This document shows, one piece after another, positions 1-6,850 of a DNA stretch of 32,644 nucleotides. The stretch comes from Candidatus Pullichristensenella avicola. GTDB taxonomy: Bacteria; Bacillota; Clostridia; Christensenellales; Aristaeellaceae. The stretch spans positions 1 through 32,644 of the forward strand of contig DVIA01000052.1 in assembly GCA_018711655.1 (NCBI GenBank), read 5' to 3'. Position 1 is the stretch's first letter. Each line of letters opens with the position of its first letter. The notes under the pieces are model-generated. The model was not told the origin of the DNA. It saw only the letters and a list, made by a program, of their open reading frames with translations, and searched no databases. The translations under genes were made by a program, and so were the position numbers.

Positions 1-272
1 GAACCAGTCGTCCGCGCCGGGAGGGGATGCTGCGATCAGGGGCCGGCGCTTCGGCTGGCGGAACGAACCGCCCATCCGGCACAACGAACTGGCCGTCCGC
101 GCCGGGAGGGGATGCTGCGATCAGGGCCGGTGTTTCGGCTGACAGAACGAACCGCCCATCCGGCAAATGAACCAGTCGTCCGCGCCGGGAGGGGATGCTG
201 CGATCAGGGGCCGGCGTTTCGGCTGACGGAACAAACCGGCCATCCGGCACAATGAAAACCGGCCGTCCGCGC
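1..272. repeat. ~84-bp tandem repeat array, cut by the window edge
   Basis: Three near-identical units lie head to tail at 1-85, 86-168 and 169-253, with the first ~19 bases of a fourth at 254-272. Each opens with GAAC, carries the core GTCCGCGCCGGGAGGGGATG, and ends in CATCCGGCA plus a short A-rich tail. Unit lengths of 85, 83 and 85 are not constant multiples of three, so the array is unlikely to be selected as coding. There is no spacer/repeat alternation, so it is not a CRISPR array. The array starts before the window, so total copy number is unknown. No function can be assigned. Confidence 0.85.
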
Positions 273-294
273 TTTTGACGCGGCCGGCCGGTTT
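255..294 (-). terminator. Terminator of the gerM-rph/rdgB-ysnB transcript
   Basis: A 17-bp inverted repeat with one mismatch (255-271 against 279-294, 7-nt loop) lies 27 bases past the ysnB stop on the minus strand. The minus-strand product ends GGCCGGTTTTC, a short U-run, which fits intrinsic termination. The left arm overlaps the start of the fourth, truncated tandem-repeat unit. Confidence 0.65.
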
Positions 295-320
295 CCTTCG
301 GGAGCGCGTTTTGCGCGCGG

Positions 321-788
321 TCACAGACAGAGGAGCCGGGGGACGATTTTGCCTGCCTCGATGGCGATTTCGGCGTAATTTCCGTCGCGCAGCGCGCCGG
401 GGTTGATCAGCAGCGCCGCGCCCACATGGCCGCAAAACGCGCGATGGGTGTGTCCGAACAGCGCCGCCTGGCAGGCGCGTTCCTCCGCGCGGTAGCTCAG
501 GCGCGTCAGCGAGGATTTGACCCCGTAGCGGTCGCCGTGGACGAGCAGGAAGTTCGCGCCGCCCAGCGCTTCGACGCGTTCGTCGGGGGCGTCGGAAAAC
601 GGCCCGTCGCAATTGCCGCGCACGCACAGGGGCGTCGCGCCGGTGAGGAAGGCGAAGCGCTTCGCGTCGGAAAAGACGTCGCCCAGATGGACAACGGCGT
701 CGAAGCCGCCCCTTGCGTAAACCTCCGCCGCGCGCGAAAGCCGGGTTTCGGCGCGATGGCTGTCAGAGAGCAGCATCACCTTAAACAT
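321..788 (-). CDS. ysnB: YsnB/MJ0936-family metallophosphoesterase
   Basis: This 155-residue calcineurin-like phosphodiesterase has all the short-family metal-binding motifs: D9-S-H11, G36-D37, G58-N59-C60-D61, H84-G-D86 and the C-terminal G112-H113-T114-H115. The family (YfcE, MJ0936, YsnB) binds two divalent metals and hydrolyses phosphodiesters; the natural substrate is not known. The ATG overlaps the stop of the upstream rph/rdgB gene by 8 bases (ATGTTTAA), which indicates translational coupling. The order gerM-rph-rdgB-ysnB matches B. subtilis gerM-rph-ysnA-ysnB, so the symbol rests on both family and synteny. It is the last gene before a hairpin terminator. The fold is certain; the physiological role is not. 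Confidence 0.88.
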   Translation of the reverse strand: MFKVMLLSDSHRAETRLSRAAEVYARGGFDAVVHLGDVFSDAKRFAFLTGATPLCVRGNCDGPFSDAPDERVEALGGANFLLVHGDRYGVKSSLTRLSYRAEERACQAALFGHTHRAFCGHVGAALLINPGALRDGNYAEIAIEAGKIVPRLLCL

Positions 789-2103
789 CTTCGGCCTCCA
801 GCAGCTTCAGCAGCTTTTCCACGGCGCGCGCGCGGTGGGAAACGGCGTTTTTCGCCTCCGGCGCCGCCTCGGCAAGCGTCATATGCAGATCCTCGGAGTA
901 AAACAGCGGATCATAGCCAAAGCCGCCCTCGCCGCGGTATTGACGCAGAATCTCGCCCTCGCAGGTTCCATAGGTCACCAACGGCGCGCGCCCGGGCCGG
1001 CAGAGGGCCACGGCCGCAGCGTAGCGCGCCGTGCGCGGTTCGGGCACGTTTTCAAGCTCCCGCAGAAGAAGCTGGTTGTTGGCCTCGTCGTCGCCGTGTA
1101 CGCCGCAGTAGCGCGCCGAATAGACGCCGGGGCGGCCGCCCAGCGCGTCCACCATCAGGCCGGAATCGTCCGCCAGCGCCGCGCAGCCGGTCAGGCGCAT
1201 GAGGGCCTCGGCCTTGATCAGCGCGTTTTCTTCAAAGGTCGCGCCGGTTTCCTCTACATCCGTTTCCACGCCCATTTCGCGCATGGAGCGCACATCGAAC
1301 TTGTCGCCGAGCATGGCGCGCAATTCCCTGACCTTGCCGAAGTTGCCTGTGGCCAGCGCCAGAACCGGCTTTCTGCCGATGACGTCGGCGGCTTCGCCCA
1401 GGGCTTCGAGTTGCCCGGCCATCAACCGTTCCACGCCCGCCTGCGCAAGATCGAGCAAGGCGTTTAGTTCGCCGCGGGAATAGGGCCGGCCTTCTCCCGT
1501 GCCCTGGATCTCCGCAAAGGCCATGGAGTCGCCCTGGCGGGTCATGACCACGTTGACGTCGGCGTCGGCGCGGCTGTCCAGCGCGTAGTCGAGATCAAGC
1601 GTGGGAACGCCGCCCACGACGCCCACGGACACCGCCGCCACCTGGCGGACGACGGGCGAATCGACGAGCGTTTTTTCCGCCAGCAATTTCTTCACCGCCA
1701 GGCACAGGGCCACGAAACCGCCGGTGATCGCCGCCGTGCGCGTGCCGCCGTCGGCCTGCAAAACGTCGCAATCAATGGTAACGGTGCGTTCGCCCAGCCG
1801 CGTCAGGTCGCAGGCGGCGCGCAGCGAGCGGCCGACGAGCCGGCCGATCTCCACGCCGCGGCCGTCCTTTTTCACGCCGTCGCGCGCCTTGCGCTGGGGC
1901 GTGGAGCCGGGCAACATGGCGTATTCCGCCGTTAGCCAGCCGCGGCCAGATCCCCGCAAAAACGGCGGCACGCCCTCCTGTACAGAGGCCGTGCACAACA
2001 CGCGCGTTCTGCCCGCGCAGATCAGCGCGCTTCCCGCCGCCATTTCAGTAAAGCTGGGGTGGATTTCCAGGGTTCTCAATGCGTTTGCCGCTCTTTGGTT
2101 CAT
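781..2103 (-). CDS. rph-rdgB: Fused RNase PH / XTP-dITP diphosphatase (RdgB/HAM1)
   Basis: A single 440-residue frame holds two complete enzymes. Residues 1-237 are RNase PH, the phosphorolytic 3'-5' exonuclease of tRNA and other RNA tails, with the GRGWLTAEYAMLPGST segment, the conserved DCDVLQADGGTR block and acidic residues D176 and D182 in LDSRADADVN. Residues ~245-440 are a HAM1/RdgB pyrophosphatase, which removes XTP and dITP from nucleotide pools: ATGNFGKVRE, TFEENA, ADDSG (311-315), GGFGYDP (393-399) and SHRARA (422-427). Both halves look full length and active. The start has GGAGG 7 bases upstream and follows the gerM stop by 14 bases. B. subtilis encodes the two as adjacent genes; fused forms are known in Clostridia. 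Joining them may only secure co-expression; direct substrate coupling is unproven. Confidence 0.95.
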   Translation of the reverse strand: MNQRAANALRTLEIHPSFTEMAAGSALICAGRTRVLCTASVQEGVPPFLRGSGRGWLTAEYAMLPGSTPQRKARDGVKKDGRGVEIGRLVGRSLRAACDLTRLGERTVTIDCDVLQADGGTRTAAITGGFVALCLAVKKLLAEKTLVDSPVVRQVAAVSVGVVGGVPTLDLDYALDSRADADVNVVMTRQGDSMAFAEIQGTGEGRPYSRGELNALLDLAQAGVERLMAGQLEALGEAADVIGRKPVLALATGNFGKVRELRAMLGDKFDVRSMREMGVETDVEETGATFEENALIKAEALMRLTGCAALADDSGLMVDALGGRPGVYSARYCGVHGDDEANNQLLLRELENVPEPRTARYAAAVALCRPGRAPLVTYGTCEGEILRQYRGEGGFGYDPLFYSEDLHMTLAEAAPEAKNAVSHRARAVEKLLKLLEAEDV

Positions 2104-2117
2104 ATTGGAGCCTCCGT

Positions 2118-3254
2118 TTACTCAAATTCAAAAATCAACGACGACTGCGTCTGGAGGTAATGATCGACGATGTCCTCGGCGACATTGGCGCAGGCGGGCA
2201 GGGCCAGGGTATCCGCGCCGGGATCGTAGGCCTCGCCGTCCACATAGATTTCCACGCCTTCAATGCCCTCGAACTGCGTGCAGGTAAGCACCAGCGCCTT
2301 GAGCGCCAGCCGTCCGCCGTCGCTGTTTTCAGCCAGGCGAATGAACTCGCCGGTGAAGTTTATCTTGGCCACGCCGTCCTCCACGCGCACATCGATGACG
2401 CCGCAGCCGGCGGGCAGGACGCTTTCCAACGGGCTTGCGCCGCTGGGCCCCTTGCACAGTTCCACCACCGCGGTGGCGATATCCGGCTCGGAATAGACCA
2501 TGCGCGTCACCGGCACCAGCACGCTTCCGGCCTCGCCGGGGAAGTAGAGCGTCACCGGCCTGGCGTCCTCCAGGGCGATGTCCGCGGAGGCCATTTCAGG
2601 ATTGAGGTCGGCCCGGGTGAACTGGCCGGAGACGTCTGTGCCGTGCGGCAGCGTTTCCATCTGCTGGCCGTCGATGAGAAATTCCACCTTCTCCACGGTG
2701 GGAAATTCCGTCAGCGCCTGTACGATGGCGGTGATCATGTTGCTTTCCGCCGCGGCGTCGGGCAGGGAAAGCGCCTCTTCGCCCAGGTCGATGCGCGCAA
2801 GCCCGCCGGCGATGTCCAGGTCGATGGAGATGTTCTCCGGCAGCACCGTGCGCAGCCCCAACCGCGCGGCCTGCATATCGTTGGCGGTGGATTTGACCAT
2901 CCGCGACAGCGTGGCTTTGGCGATGCCGTCCTCGGCGGGCACGCGGCACATGACGGGCACGAGATAGCCGTAGTTGTCCTGGTAGTAGACCACGGTGTTG
3001 ACCATGCCGGCCTCCGCCTCAGAGGCGCTTTGCGCTGGCGCGGCGCTTTCTTCGGGCGCGGGCGTTTCCACAAGAAGAAGCGTTTCCTCCGGCGCGGGCG
3101 TTTCCGAGGGCGCCGGCGTGGGCGTCCCGGCGCTTTGCGAGGTCTGGCTCGAAGGCCGTTCCCACATTGTCCATGTACATGCCAAGGCGATGGCCGCCAC
3201 CAGCAGCGCCAGCGCCAGCACATACATCTTTCGCTCTTTCCCGGTGAATTTCAT
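2118..3254 (-). CDS. gerM: GerM-family protein with two GerMN domains
   Basis: A 378-residue exported or membrane-anchored protein. Residues 10-29 form a hydrophobic segment, followed by a Pro/Thr/Ser/Glu-rich linker (~35-82) and two copies of the GerMN fold at about 86-205 and 233-345. Cys26 could be a lipidation site, but its surroundings (ALAC) fit the lipobox poorly. GerM in B. subtilis is a sporulation and germination lipoprotein. GerMN domains also occur in non-sporulating Bacillota, so this gene alone does not prove sporulation. The ATG at 3254 is preferred over the TTG at 3257 because AGGAGGG sits 7 bases upstream. It is first in an operon with rph/rdgB and ysnB, driven by the promoter at 3324-3352. 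Confidence 0.88.
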   Translation of the reverse strand: MKFTGKERKMYVLALALLVAAIALACTWTMWERPSSQTSQSAGTPTPAPSETPAPEETLLLVETPAPEESAAPAQSASEAEAGMVNTVVYYQDNYGYLVPVMCRVPAEDGIAKATLSRMVKSTANDMQAARLGLRTVLPENISIDLDIAGGLARIDLGEEALSLPDAAAESNMITAIVQALTEFPTVEKVEFLIDGQQMETLPHGTDVSGQFTRADLNPEMASADIALEDARPVTLYFPGEAGSVLVPVTRMVYSEPDIATAVVELCKGPSGASPLESVLPAGCGVIDVRVEDGVAKINFTGEFIRLAENSDGGRLALKALVLTCTQFEGIEGVEIYVDGEAYDPGADTLALPACANVAEDIVDHYLQTQSSLIFEFE

Positions 3255-3323
3255 CAAGCACCCTCCTCACGCAAGTCCTTTTCGATTCAATGTATTCCGC
3301 GCGCAGGGGGGCTATTCCTCGCC

Positions 3324-3352
3324 ATTGTATCACAAAGCCTCACCTTGCGCAA
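3324..3352 (-). promoter_or_regulatory. Promoter of gerM-rph/rdgB-ysnB
   Basis: On the minus strand TTGCGC (3352-3347) is followed by a 17-base spacer and TACAAT (3329-3324), a good sigma-A-type promoter about 70 bases before the gerM start. Its -35 lies inside the palindrome TTGCGCAA and overlaps the -35 of the opposing rqcH promoter. Confidence 0.7.
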
Positions 3353-3373
3353 TCCCGGAATTTCCGATATAAT
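3345..3373 (+). promoter_or_regulatory. Promoter of rqcH
   Basis: TTGCGC (3345-3350), a 17-base spacer and a perfect TATAAT (3368-3373) lie 24 bases before the rqcH ATG. The transcript leader would be very short, holding little more than the GGAGG ribosome-binding site. The -35 hexamer shares four of its six base pairs with the divergent gerM promoter. Confidence 0.8.
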
Positions 3374-3396
3374 AAAAGCGACTGGAGGACGCAAAT

Positions 3397-5106
3397 ATGC
3401 CGATGGACGGATTGACGCTCTCGTTTGTGACGCGGGAAATGGAGGCGGCGCTCTCGGGCGGGCGCGTAGACAAAATTACCCAGCCTGAACGCGACGAACT
3501 GAATATACTGGTGCGCAACCACGGCCGCAACTGGACGCTGCTTCTCTCGGCCAGCGCCGGTTGCGCGCGGGCGCACATTACGCAGGAAAAGAAGGTCAGC
3601 CCGCTGGAACCGCCGATGCTGTGCATGCTTCTGCGCAAGCATATCCTCGGCGGGCGCGTGCGCGCCGTGCGCCAGATCCGCGGCGATCGCATCGTGGAAA
3701 TTGAATTTGAACACCTGGACGAAATGGGCGACAGCGCCCGCAAGACGCTCGTGTGCGAATTTATGGGCCGGCATTCCAACCTCATTTTTGTGGACGCGCA
3801 GGGCCGCATCCTCGAATGCGCGCGGCGGGTGACGCAGAATATGTCCTCCGTGCGCGAAGTGCTGCCGGGGCTGCGCTATGAGCGCCCGCCCGAGCACGGC
3901 AAAACGCCCTTCGACGCGCCGGAAGAGGAGATCGAACGCGCCCTGCGGGGGGCGAGCGGCCCGCTGCACAAGGCTGTCGCCGGCGCCATAAGCGGGCTGT
4001 CCGTGCAGACGGCGCGCGAGATCGCCTTCCGCGCCGCCGGCAACGAGGACGCGCACACGCAGGAGATGGACATGGCCGCCGTGGCCCCCGCCGTGGCCCG
4101 CGCCCTTGCCGGGGTGCGGATGGAAACGGCCCCGGCGCTGCTCTTTGCCGATAGCGGCGAGCCGGTGGACGTGGTGGCCTTTCCCTACCTGAGCCGCGCC
4201 GCTTTGCGCAGCGAGCGCTTCGAAACCGTTTCCGAGGCAATGGACGCCTTTTATCGCGCCCGCGACCGCGCCGAGCGCATCCAGCAGAAGTCGGCGGCGC
4301 TGCACCGCGTCCTAAAAAACAACATCGAGCGCTGCGAGCGCAAACTGGCGCTGCAGAAAGAGGCGCTTCTGGGCAGCGAGCGCATGGAGGAATACCGCGT
4401 CAAGGGCGAACTGCTCACCGCCAGTCTGCACCTGGCCAAAAAGGGCATGAAGAGCGTGAACATCCCCAATTATTACGAGGAGGGCGCGCCCGAGATCGAA
4501 GTGCAGCTTGATGAAAAGCTTTCCCCGGGCCAGAACGCTCAGCGCTACTTCAAGCTGTATCAGAAGGCGCGCTCGGCCAAGCGCCTGGCCGCCGAGCAGG
4601 TGGAAAAGACTACGGAGGAACTGAGTTATCTGGAAGGGCAGATGCTCAACCTCTCCGCCTGCGTGGAGGAGAACGATCTGGCGGAACTGCGCGAGGAACT
4701 GGAAAAATACGGCTATGTGCGCAAAAACCACAACCGCCGGCAAATGAAGCAACTGGAACCGTCCAGGCCGATGCGCTTTGATTCGCCCACAGGCATTCCC
4801 ATCCTCGTGGGCAAGAACAACCTGCAAAACGACAAACTGACCTTCACCGCCGAACCCAACGAGTGGTGGCTGCATGCCAAGGACATGCCCGGCTCGCACG
4901 TCATTGTCGCCAGCGCCGATCCGGACGAGGAAACGCTGCACATGGCCGCCCGCCTCGCCGCCCGCTATTCCAAGGGCGCGAGCGCCGGCAAGGTGCCTGT
5001 GGACATGACCCGCCGCCGCTATGTGAAAAAGCCCGCCGGGGCCAAGCCCGGTTTCGTCCTCTACACCAATCAGAAAACCGTGCTCGCCGAGCCGTGGGAG
5101 GGGTAG
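3397..5106 (+). CDS. rqcH: RqcH (NFACT/Rqc2-family ribosome quality control factor)
   Basis: This 569-residue protein has the NFACT layout: an N-terminal NFACT-N domain (~1-260), a central helical and coiled-coil stretch rich in Lys/Glu/Arg (~275-430), and a C-terminal NFACT-R domain with NEWWLHAKDMPGSHV. RqcH binds stalled 50S subunits carrying peptidyl-tRNA and adds C-terminal alanine tails that mark the chain for degradation. The D97-R98 pair needed for tRNA-dependent tailing in B. subtilis RqcH is present at the same positions (RGDRIVEIEF). Older names are FbpA or fibronectin-binding protein; nothing here suggests a surface location. GGAGG precedes the ATG with good spacing. It is monocistronic or co-transcribed with the downstream ecsC-like gene, 41 bases away. 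Confidence 0.93.
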   Translation: MPMDGLTLSFVTREMEAALSGGRVDKITQPERDELNILVRNHGRNWTLLLSASAGCARAHITQEKKVSPLEPPMLCMLLRKHILGGRVRAVRQIRGDRIVEIEFEHLDEMGDSARKTLVCEFMGRHSNLIFVDAQGRILECARRVTQNMSSVREVLPGLRYERPPEHGKTPFDAPEEEIERALRGASGPLHKAVAGAISGLSVQTAREIAFRAAGNEDAHTQEMDMAAVAPAVARALAGVRMETAPALLFADSGEPVDVVAFPYLSRAALRSERFETVSEAMDAFYRARDRAERIQQKSAALHRVLKNNIERCERKLALQKEALLGSERMEEYRVKGELLTASLHLAKKGMKSVNIPNYYEEGAPEIEVQLDEKLSPGQNAQRYFKLYQKARSAKRLAAEQVEKTTEELSYLEGQMLNLSACVEENDLAELREELEKYGYVRKNHNRRQMKQLEPSRPMRFDSPTGIPILVGKNNLQNDKLTFTAEPNEWWLHAKDMPGSHVIVASADPDEETLHMAARLAARYSKGASAGKVPVDMTRRRYVKKPAGAKPGFVLYTNQKTVLAEPWEG

Positions 5107-5147
5107 CGAGAACGCATTCCACAGACAAAACGCAGGGGGGAGAGAAC

Positions 5148-5780
5148 ATGGCGATCGTTTCGCAGGAACAGGTCATGGACGTGATGGCAAAGTGCTATTA
5201 GGCGGCCCTGAACGGCTTGCCGGGGGCAAAGAGCTGCGAGGAAATGGCGCAGGAATATCTGGAGCGATACAAGGTTTCGACCATTGCGGCGAAGGAACTG
5301 ATCAAGCAGCAGCTTCTCAAATGCTCCGCGTCCGGGTTCGTCACCGGGTTCGGCGGTCTTTTGACGCTGCCGGTCACCGTTCCTGCGAATGTCGCCAGCG
5401 TCTTGTATGTGCAAATGCGCATGATCGCGGCGCTGGCCGTCCTCGGCGGCTACGACGTGCACAGCGACGAGGTGCAGACGCTCGTCTACCTTTGCCTGGT
5501 GGGCTCGTCGCTGACGGACGTAGTCAAATCCACCGGAATCAAGATCGCCAACAAGGTCACGACCAACATGCTCAAAAAGCTGCCGGGGGCGGTGCTGACC
5601 AGGATCAATCAAAAGGTCGGCTTCCGCCTGTTGACCAAATTCGGAACCAAGGGCGCGATCAATCTCGTCAAGGCCGTTCCCGTCGCCGGCGCCCTGGTGG
5701 GCGCGGGCATCGACTATGGCGGCACGAAACTGATCGCCGACAAGGCCTACAACGCCTTTCTGCTGGGGAAGATCGACTAG
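5148..5780 (+). pseudogene. EcsC-family protein gene interrupted by an in-frame TAG
   Basis: From the ATG at 5148, which has a strong GGGGGGAGAG site upstream, 17 codons (MAIVSQEQVMDVMAKCY) lead to TAG at 5199-5201. The same frame then stays open to a TAG at 5780, reading on as AALNGLPGAKSCEEMAQEYL. The continuation is a typical EcsC-family membrane-associated protein: a glycine- and proline-rich hydrophobic segment (TGFGGLLTLPVTVPANVAS), then QMRMIAALAVLGGYD and NQKVGFRLLTKFG. Homologues I recall run unbroken through the amber position, which corresponds to a charged residue before (A/V)NG(I/L)PG. Explanations are a point mutation (AAG, GAG or CAG to TAG), a base-calling error, or re-initiation at TTG 5217 (187 aa) or ATG 5244. 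Other genes here end in TAG, so the codon is not reassigned. The function of EcsC proteins is poorly defined. Confidence 0.75.
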
Positions 5781-5837
5781 GCGCGAACGGATCTTGTGGC
5801 GCGTTGTTGCAAAGGCGGCAATTTTGGCGCGCGACGA

Positions 5838-5866
5838 TTGTAAAGCGTGGAAGAATATGGTATAAT
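5838..5866 (+). promoter_or_regulatory. Promoter of the nucleotidyltransferase gene
   Basis: TTGTAA (5838-5843), a 17-base spacer and TATAAT (5861-5866), with an extended -10 TGG directly before it. It lies 34 bases upstream of the start codon and gives this gene its own transcription unit. Confidence 0.8.
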
Positions 5867-5899
5867 CAAAACACAGCCTTAACGAAACGGGGGATGGAT

Positions 5900-6646
5900 A
5901 TGAAGGCGATCATTCTCGCCGCCGGCTATGCCACGCGCATGTACCCGCTGACCAAGGACAGGCCCAAGGCGCTTTTGCCCATCGGCGGCAAGGTCATGCT
6001 GGATTATCTCATGGATGAAATTGCCACCATTGGCGAGATCGACACCGCTTACATCGTTACCAACAGCCGCTTTGCCGATCAGTTTGTCGCATGGGCGCAG
6101 AAAGCCGCCGGTTGCTACCCGCGCCTTAAGCTGGATGTGCTCGACGACGGCACCGATTCCAACGAAAACCGCCTCGGCGCGTTGGGGGACATTCGTTTCG
6201 TGCTCGAGCATCGCCGCGTGGACGACGATCTGCTCGTCGCCGCCTCAGACAACTTTTTCACCTTCCCTCTCCGGGATATGGTGGACGACTTTTATGCGCA
6301 CGAGCGCGATACGCTGCTCGGCCAGCACCTGGGCTGGGTGGAGGACTTAAAGCGCTTCGCCGTGGCCACGCTGGACGAAAACAACCGCGTCGCCGCTCTG
6401 GTGGAAAAACCGCAAGAGCCGCCTACGGACATCGGCATCTTCGCCCTTTACCTCTACAAGCGCGATACTGTGCCCCTCATCCATCGCTATCTCGACGAGG
6501 GCAATCCGCCCGACGCTCCCGGCCACTTCCCCGAGTGGCTCTACAAGCGCAAGGAGGTGGGCGTATACCTCTTCGAGGGCGAATGCGTGGATATTGGCAC
6601 CCCGCAGGCGTACAGGGAGGTCTGCGAGCGCTTCGCCCGGAAATAG
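5900..6646 (+). CDS. NTP_transferase-family sugar-phosphate (or alditol-phosphate) nucleotidyltransferase
   Basis: A 248-residue protein with the nucleotidyltransferase signature: LAAGYATRM at 6-14, Lys23 in RPKALLPI, the metal-binding D117 in AASDNFF, and ALVEKPQEPP further on. Enzymes of this fold join an NTP to a sugar phosphate or phosphocholine-like substrate and release pyrophosphate. It is shorter than RmlA (~290 aa) and lacks C-terminal hexapeptide repeats, so it resembles the small LicC/RfbA-like group. The substrate cannot be read from the sequence. The second ATG at 5900 is used because the GGGGG ribosome site ends 6 bases before it and would abut the ATG at 5894. The gene is monocistronic, between its own promoter and a strong terminator. 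Confidence 0.85.
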   Translation: MKAIILAAGYATRMYPLTKDRPKALLPIGGKVMLDYLMDEIATIGEIDTAYIVTNSRFADQFVAWAQKAAGCYPRLKLDVLDDGTDSNENRLGALGDIRFVLEHRRVDDDLLVAASDNFFTFPLRDMVDDFYAHERDTLLGQHLGWVEDLKRFAVATLDENNRVAALVEKPQEPPTDIGIFALYLYKRDTVPLIHRYLDEGNPPDAPGHFPEWLYKRKEVGVYLFEGECVDIGTPQAYREVCERFARK

Positions 6647-6650
6647 AAAA

Positions 6651-6692
6651 CGGCGCGCTCCCGTTCCGCGATGGAGGGAGCGCGCCGCTTTT
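6651..6692 (+). terminator. Terminator of the nucleotidyltransferase gene
   Basis: A perfect 12-bp stem (CGGCGCGCTCCC at 6651-6662 with GGGAGCGCGCCG at 6676-6687) and a 13-nt loop are followed by CTTTTC, starting 4 bases after the stop codon. Confidence 0.88.
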
Positions 6693-6730
6693 CATGGCGC
6701 CTCCGCGCCGCCGCCCGGCCAACGAAGAAA

Positions 6731-6761
6731 ACCGCCCTCGCAAATGGGCTGCGAGGGCGGT
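6731..6761 (-). terminator. Terminator of the cysteine desulfurase gene
   Basis: A perfect 12-bp stem (6731-6742 with 6750-6761) encloses a 7-nt loop. Read on the minus strand it is followed by TTTTCTTCGTT, so it best fits termination of the leftward csd transcript ending at 6851. It could also back up the rightward terminator, since TCGTTTGTTTG follows on the plus strand. Confidence 0.75.
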
Positions 6762-6850
6762 CGTTTGTTTGCGCGGCGCGAAGGCTTTTGCGCGCGACGG
6801 CGATGGACCGGGGAATTTTCCCGCGCCGTTGCGCCGGATGCCCCCTGCGC

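Noticed and set aside
1-272. CRISPR array
   Set aside because: Units are contiguous ~84-bp copies with no unique spacers and no cas genes nearby.
121-627. Minus-strand frame of 168 codons spanning the tandem repeats
   Set aside because: Overlaps ysnB in another frame, crosses its terminator, and the repeat units are not constant multiples of three.
2079-3488. Long plus-strand frame of 469 codons (and similar plus-strand frames at 15958-17238, 17067-18620 and 22666-24009)
   Set aside because: Each is a shadow of a recognised minus-strand gene and matches no family.
5148-5201. TAG read as pyrrolysine or a reassigned codon in the ecsC gene
   Set aside because: rqcH, the nucleotidyltransferase gene, tldD and the ecsC gene itself end in TAG, and no pyl genes are visible. 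A point mutation or sequence error is simpler.
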